In this document: positions 6,314 to 7,638 of the stretch, in pieces
How positions within the stretch are numbered: the first letter of the stretch is position 1
How the letters are laid out: the number at the start of each line of letters is the position of its first letter
Assembly (NCBI GenBank): GCA_024762375.1
Contig: JANTHQ010000076.1
Coordinates: forward strand, 1 to 7,638
Direction: 5' to 3'
DNA: 7,638 nucleotides
From: Anaerolineaceae bacterium
GTDB taxonomy: Bacteria > Chloroflexota > Anaerolineae > 4572-78
Made by a program: the position numbers and the translations under genes
The notes under the pieces: generated by a model
Told to the model about the DNA's origin: nothing
The model's input: only the letters and a program-made list of their open reading frames with translations
Databases searched by the model: none

Positions 6314-7447
6314 TTAAGGCATCGCTTTCGCGACTGCGACCGGGGCTTTCGCTTTTGCGGCGGCTGTGGCGGCACTTTTGGGCGATTTTTTCGATGCTGC
6401 TGGGGCGGGGGCGGAAGTTTCTCCGGCGTGCTCTTTGACGGGGGTCAGAGCGGGTAGCCCTTTTGCCGCACGAATTTTGTTTTCAATTTCCAGTAGAATT
6501 TCCTGGTTGCCCGACAAGAAACCTTTGGCGTTTTCGCGCCCTTGGGCCAGTCGTAAATCATCGTAACTGTAAAATGCCCCGCGTTTGGTGATAATCCCGG
6601 TTTCGACACCCAAATCGAGAATATCGCCGGTGCGAGAAATACCCTGATTATACATAATGTCAAACTCTGCGACACGGAACGGCGGCGCAACTTTATTCTT
6701 TTTGACGGTCACTTTCACGCGGTTACCAACGATGTCACCGCCGTCTTTAATGGATTGAATGCGCCGGATATCGAGCCGGACAGACGCATAAAAACGGAGC
6801 GCCATGCCGCCGGTGGTCGTTTCCGGGTTGCCGAACATTACGCCGATTTTTTGTCGCAACTGATTGGTGAAAATTAAAATGGTGTTGGTCTGTTTGACGG
6901 TTCCGGAAAGTTTGCGCAGCGCTTGGCTCATCAATCGAGCTTGCAAACCCATGTGGCTGTCGCCCATATCGCCTTCGATTTCAGCGCGGGGCACCAGCGC
7001 GGCGACACTATCAACAACCACGATGTCAACCGCGTTTGAGCGAACCAATGCCTCGGTGATTTCGAGGGCTTGCTCGCCGGTATCGGGCTGAGATACATAT
7101 AAATTGTTGATGTCAACCCCGCAGCGGGCGGCATAAACCGGGTCGAGCGCGTGCTCGACATCAATGAAAGCAGCAATCCCGCCGACTTTCTGAACTTCGG
7201 CGATGGCGTGCTGACAAAGAGTTGTTTTGCCCGATGATTCGGGCCCGTACACTTCGATGATGCGTCCGCGCGGTAGTCCGCCGACACCCAGTGCCAAATC
7301 GAGCGAAAGACACCCGGTGGGAACTGTTTCCACTTGCATATGCTGGGCTTCGCCCAGTTTCATTATTGCCCCGTCGCCGAATCGTTTTTTTACATCGCCC
7401 AGCGCGGCTTCCAGTGCTTTTTCGCGGCCATTGTTTGCGTTTGCCAT
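6314..7447 (-). CDS. recA: Recombinase RecA
   Basis: RecA coats single-stranded DNA with ATP, carries out strand exchange in recombinational repair and activates LexA self-cleavage. The 377-aa protein shows the Walker A motif GPESSGKT (68-75), FIDVEHALDP (95-103) with the catalytic Glu98, Walker B VVVDS (143-147), loop L1 around EGDMGDSHMG (158-167), the NTP-sensing Gln196 in TNQLRQKIG, and loop L2 FGNPETTTGG (205-214). The C-terminal core ends at about 335. After that comes a 40-residue Ala/Pro/Lys tail with six Lys and only two Glu, unlike the acidic tail of E. coli RecA. The ATG was chosen because GGAGG lies just upstream; an in-frame TTG eight codons earlier overlaps the operator region. 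It has its own promoter, LexA-type sites and terminator, so it is a single-gene unit. Confidence 0.98.
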   Translation of the reverse strand: MANANNGREKALEAALGDVKKRFGDGAIMKLGEAQHMQVETVPTGCLSLDLALGVGGLPRGRIIEVYGPESSGKTTLCQHAIAEVQKVGGIAAFIDVEHALDPVYAARCGVDINNLYVSQPDTGEQALEITEALVRSNAVDIVVVDSVAALVPRAEIEGDMGDSHMGLQARLMSQALRKLSGTVKQTNTILIFTNQLRQKIGVMFGNPETTTGGMALRFYASVRLDIRRIQSIKDGGDIVGNRVKVTVKKNKVAPPFRVAEFDIMYNQGISRTGDILDLGVETGIITKRGAFYSYDDLRLAQGRENAKGFLSGNQEILLEIENKIRAAKGLPALTPVKEHAGETSAPAPAASKKSPKSAATAAAKAKAPVAVAKAMP

Positions 7448-7451
7448 AATT

Positions 7452-7456
7452 CCTCC
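7452..7456 (-). promoter_or_regulatory. Shine-Dalgarno of recA
   Basis: On the minus strand GGAGG stands 4 nt before the ATG at 7447 (GGAGGAATTATG). It decides the start in favour of the ATG over the upstream TTG at 7471, which would place this site inside the coding region. Confidence 0.8.
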
Positions 7457-7464
7457 GATTTCAA

Positions 7465-7478
7465 GAAACAAATGTTCG
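7465..7478 (-). promoter_or_regulatory. LexA-type SOS box of recA
   Basis: The minus strand reads CGAACATTTGTTTC, very close to the LexA box known from Gram-positive bacteria (CGAAC, four bases, GTTYG). It lies about 8-21 nt downstream of the predicted transcript start and before the Shine-Dalgarno, a position where a bound repressor would block transcription. Assignment to LexA is inference from the motif and from recA being a standard SOS gene. Confidence 0.65.
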
Positions 7479-7491
7479 GGTTACTGGAGGT

Positions 7492-7520
7492 ATTTTAGCA
7501 CGCACGTTCTATTTTGGCAA
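7492..7520 (-). promoter_or_regulatory. Sigma-70-like promoter of recA
   Basis: On the minus strand TTGCCA (7520-7515) and TAAAAT (7497-7492) are 17 bp apart. The predicted start is near 7485, giving a leader of about 38 nt that includes the SOS box and the ribosome site. Confidence 0.7.
7497..7510 (-). promoter_or_regulatory. Possible second, weaker LexA-type site
   Basis: The minus strand reads AGAACGTGCGTGCT, with a full GAAC half-site, the favoured central four bases and a partial second half (GTGC for GTTC). It fills the spacer between the -35 and -10 boxes. Its centre is 32 bp from the first box, about three helical turns, so two repressor dimers could lie on the same face. Confidence 0.35.
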
Positions 7521-7527
7521 GTGCCAA
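7514..7527. repeat. Inverted repeat overlapping the recA -35 box
   Basis: TTGGCA, two bases, TGCCAA: two perfect 6-bp arms. One arm contains the -35 hexamer on the minus strand. It could be an operator for a dimeric regulator or chance. Confidence 0.5.
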
Positions 7528-7638
7528 CACGAAATTCAATCGGGTTTGGCGTATGCGGTGTATTTTAGGTTTTTACCGCGAGCTTTTTCAACGGGGTACC
7601 GCTGTGCTGAAATCGCCATTTTTTCAGCCAGTGCCACA
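7528..7638. other. Region upstream of recA with no assignable gene; possible 3' end of a minus-strand gene
   Basis: Two minus-strand frames run in open from the right edge: one stops at TGA 7536-7538 (33 residues, ending AKPD), the other at TAA 7565-7567 (23 residues, ending LAVKT). Either could be the tail of a gene upstream of recA, but the stretches are too short to recognise and cannot both be real. I see no convincing start on the plus strand, and no terminator. Confidence 0.3.

Noticed and set aside
7448..7471. Upstream TTG start for recA at 7471
   Set aside because: It would bury the GGAGG ribosome site in the coding region and overlap the SOS box; the ATG at 7447 gives the usual RecA N-terminus.
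7227..7568. Plus-strand open frame over the recA 5' end and promoter
   Set aside because: It is antisense to the RecA Walker A region and runs through the promoter; no domain is visible.

Overview
The window looks like a chromosomal segment of a Chloroflexota-type bacterium (Anaerolineae or a related class). This is inferred from the mixture of genes: a mevalonate-pathway decarboxylase, a zinc-ribbon/single-helix/Thr-Pro-rich surface protein of a kind common in that phylum, a small two-domain S1 protein, and RecA. No single feature proves the assignment. All genes look like ordinary chromosomal genes. I see no insertion sequence, phage gene, CRISPR array, tRNA or rRNA.

Layout, left to right. 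The 3' two-thirds of a diphosphomevalonate (or phosphomevalonate) decarboxylase gene enters from the left edge and ends at 708. Its stop codon lies inside a degenerate 8-bp tandem repeat that continues into the spacer. A strong sigma-70-like promoter (787-815) follows and begins a probable four-gene rightward operon with gaps of 17, 14 and 39 nt: an RseP-type site-2 protease with an unusual insertion (846-2420), a zinc-ribbon membrane protein with a Thr/Pro linker and outer domain (2438-3229), a HEAT-repeat protein with an acidic tail (3244-4269), and an AEC-family permease (4309-5208). A terminator that works in both directions (about 5250-5280) closes this operon and the converging leftward gene.

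On the minus strand are two single-gene units. recA (6314-7447) has its own promoter, one good and one weaker LexA-type site, a clear Shine-Dalgarno and a 15-bp perfect stem as terminator. A two-S1-domain RNA-binding protein (5306-6151) has its own promoter starting just past that terminator. The last ~110 bases, upstream of recA, contain no gene that I can identify.

How the genes may work together: recA is the recombinase and SOS activator, probably self-limiting through LexA. The S1 protein probably acts in translation or RNA handling. The protease and the zinc-ribbon protein form the most suggestive pair, because the second has the topology expected of a substrate of the first. That link is inference. 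No wholly new system is evident. The most useful leads are the protease/substrate hypothesis, the RseP insertion, the phased pair of LexA-like sites, and the basic tail of RecA.
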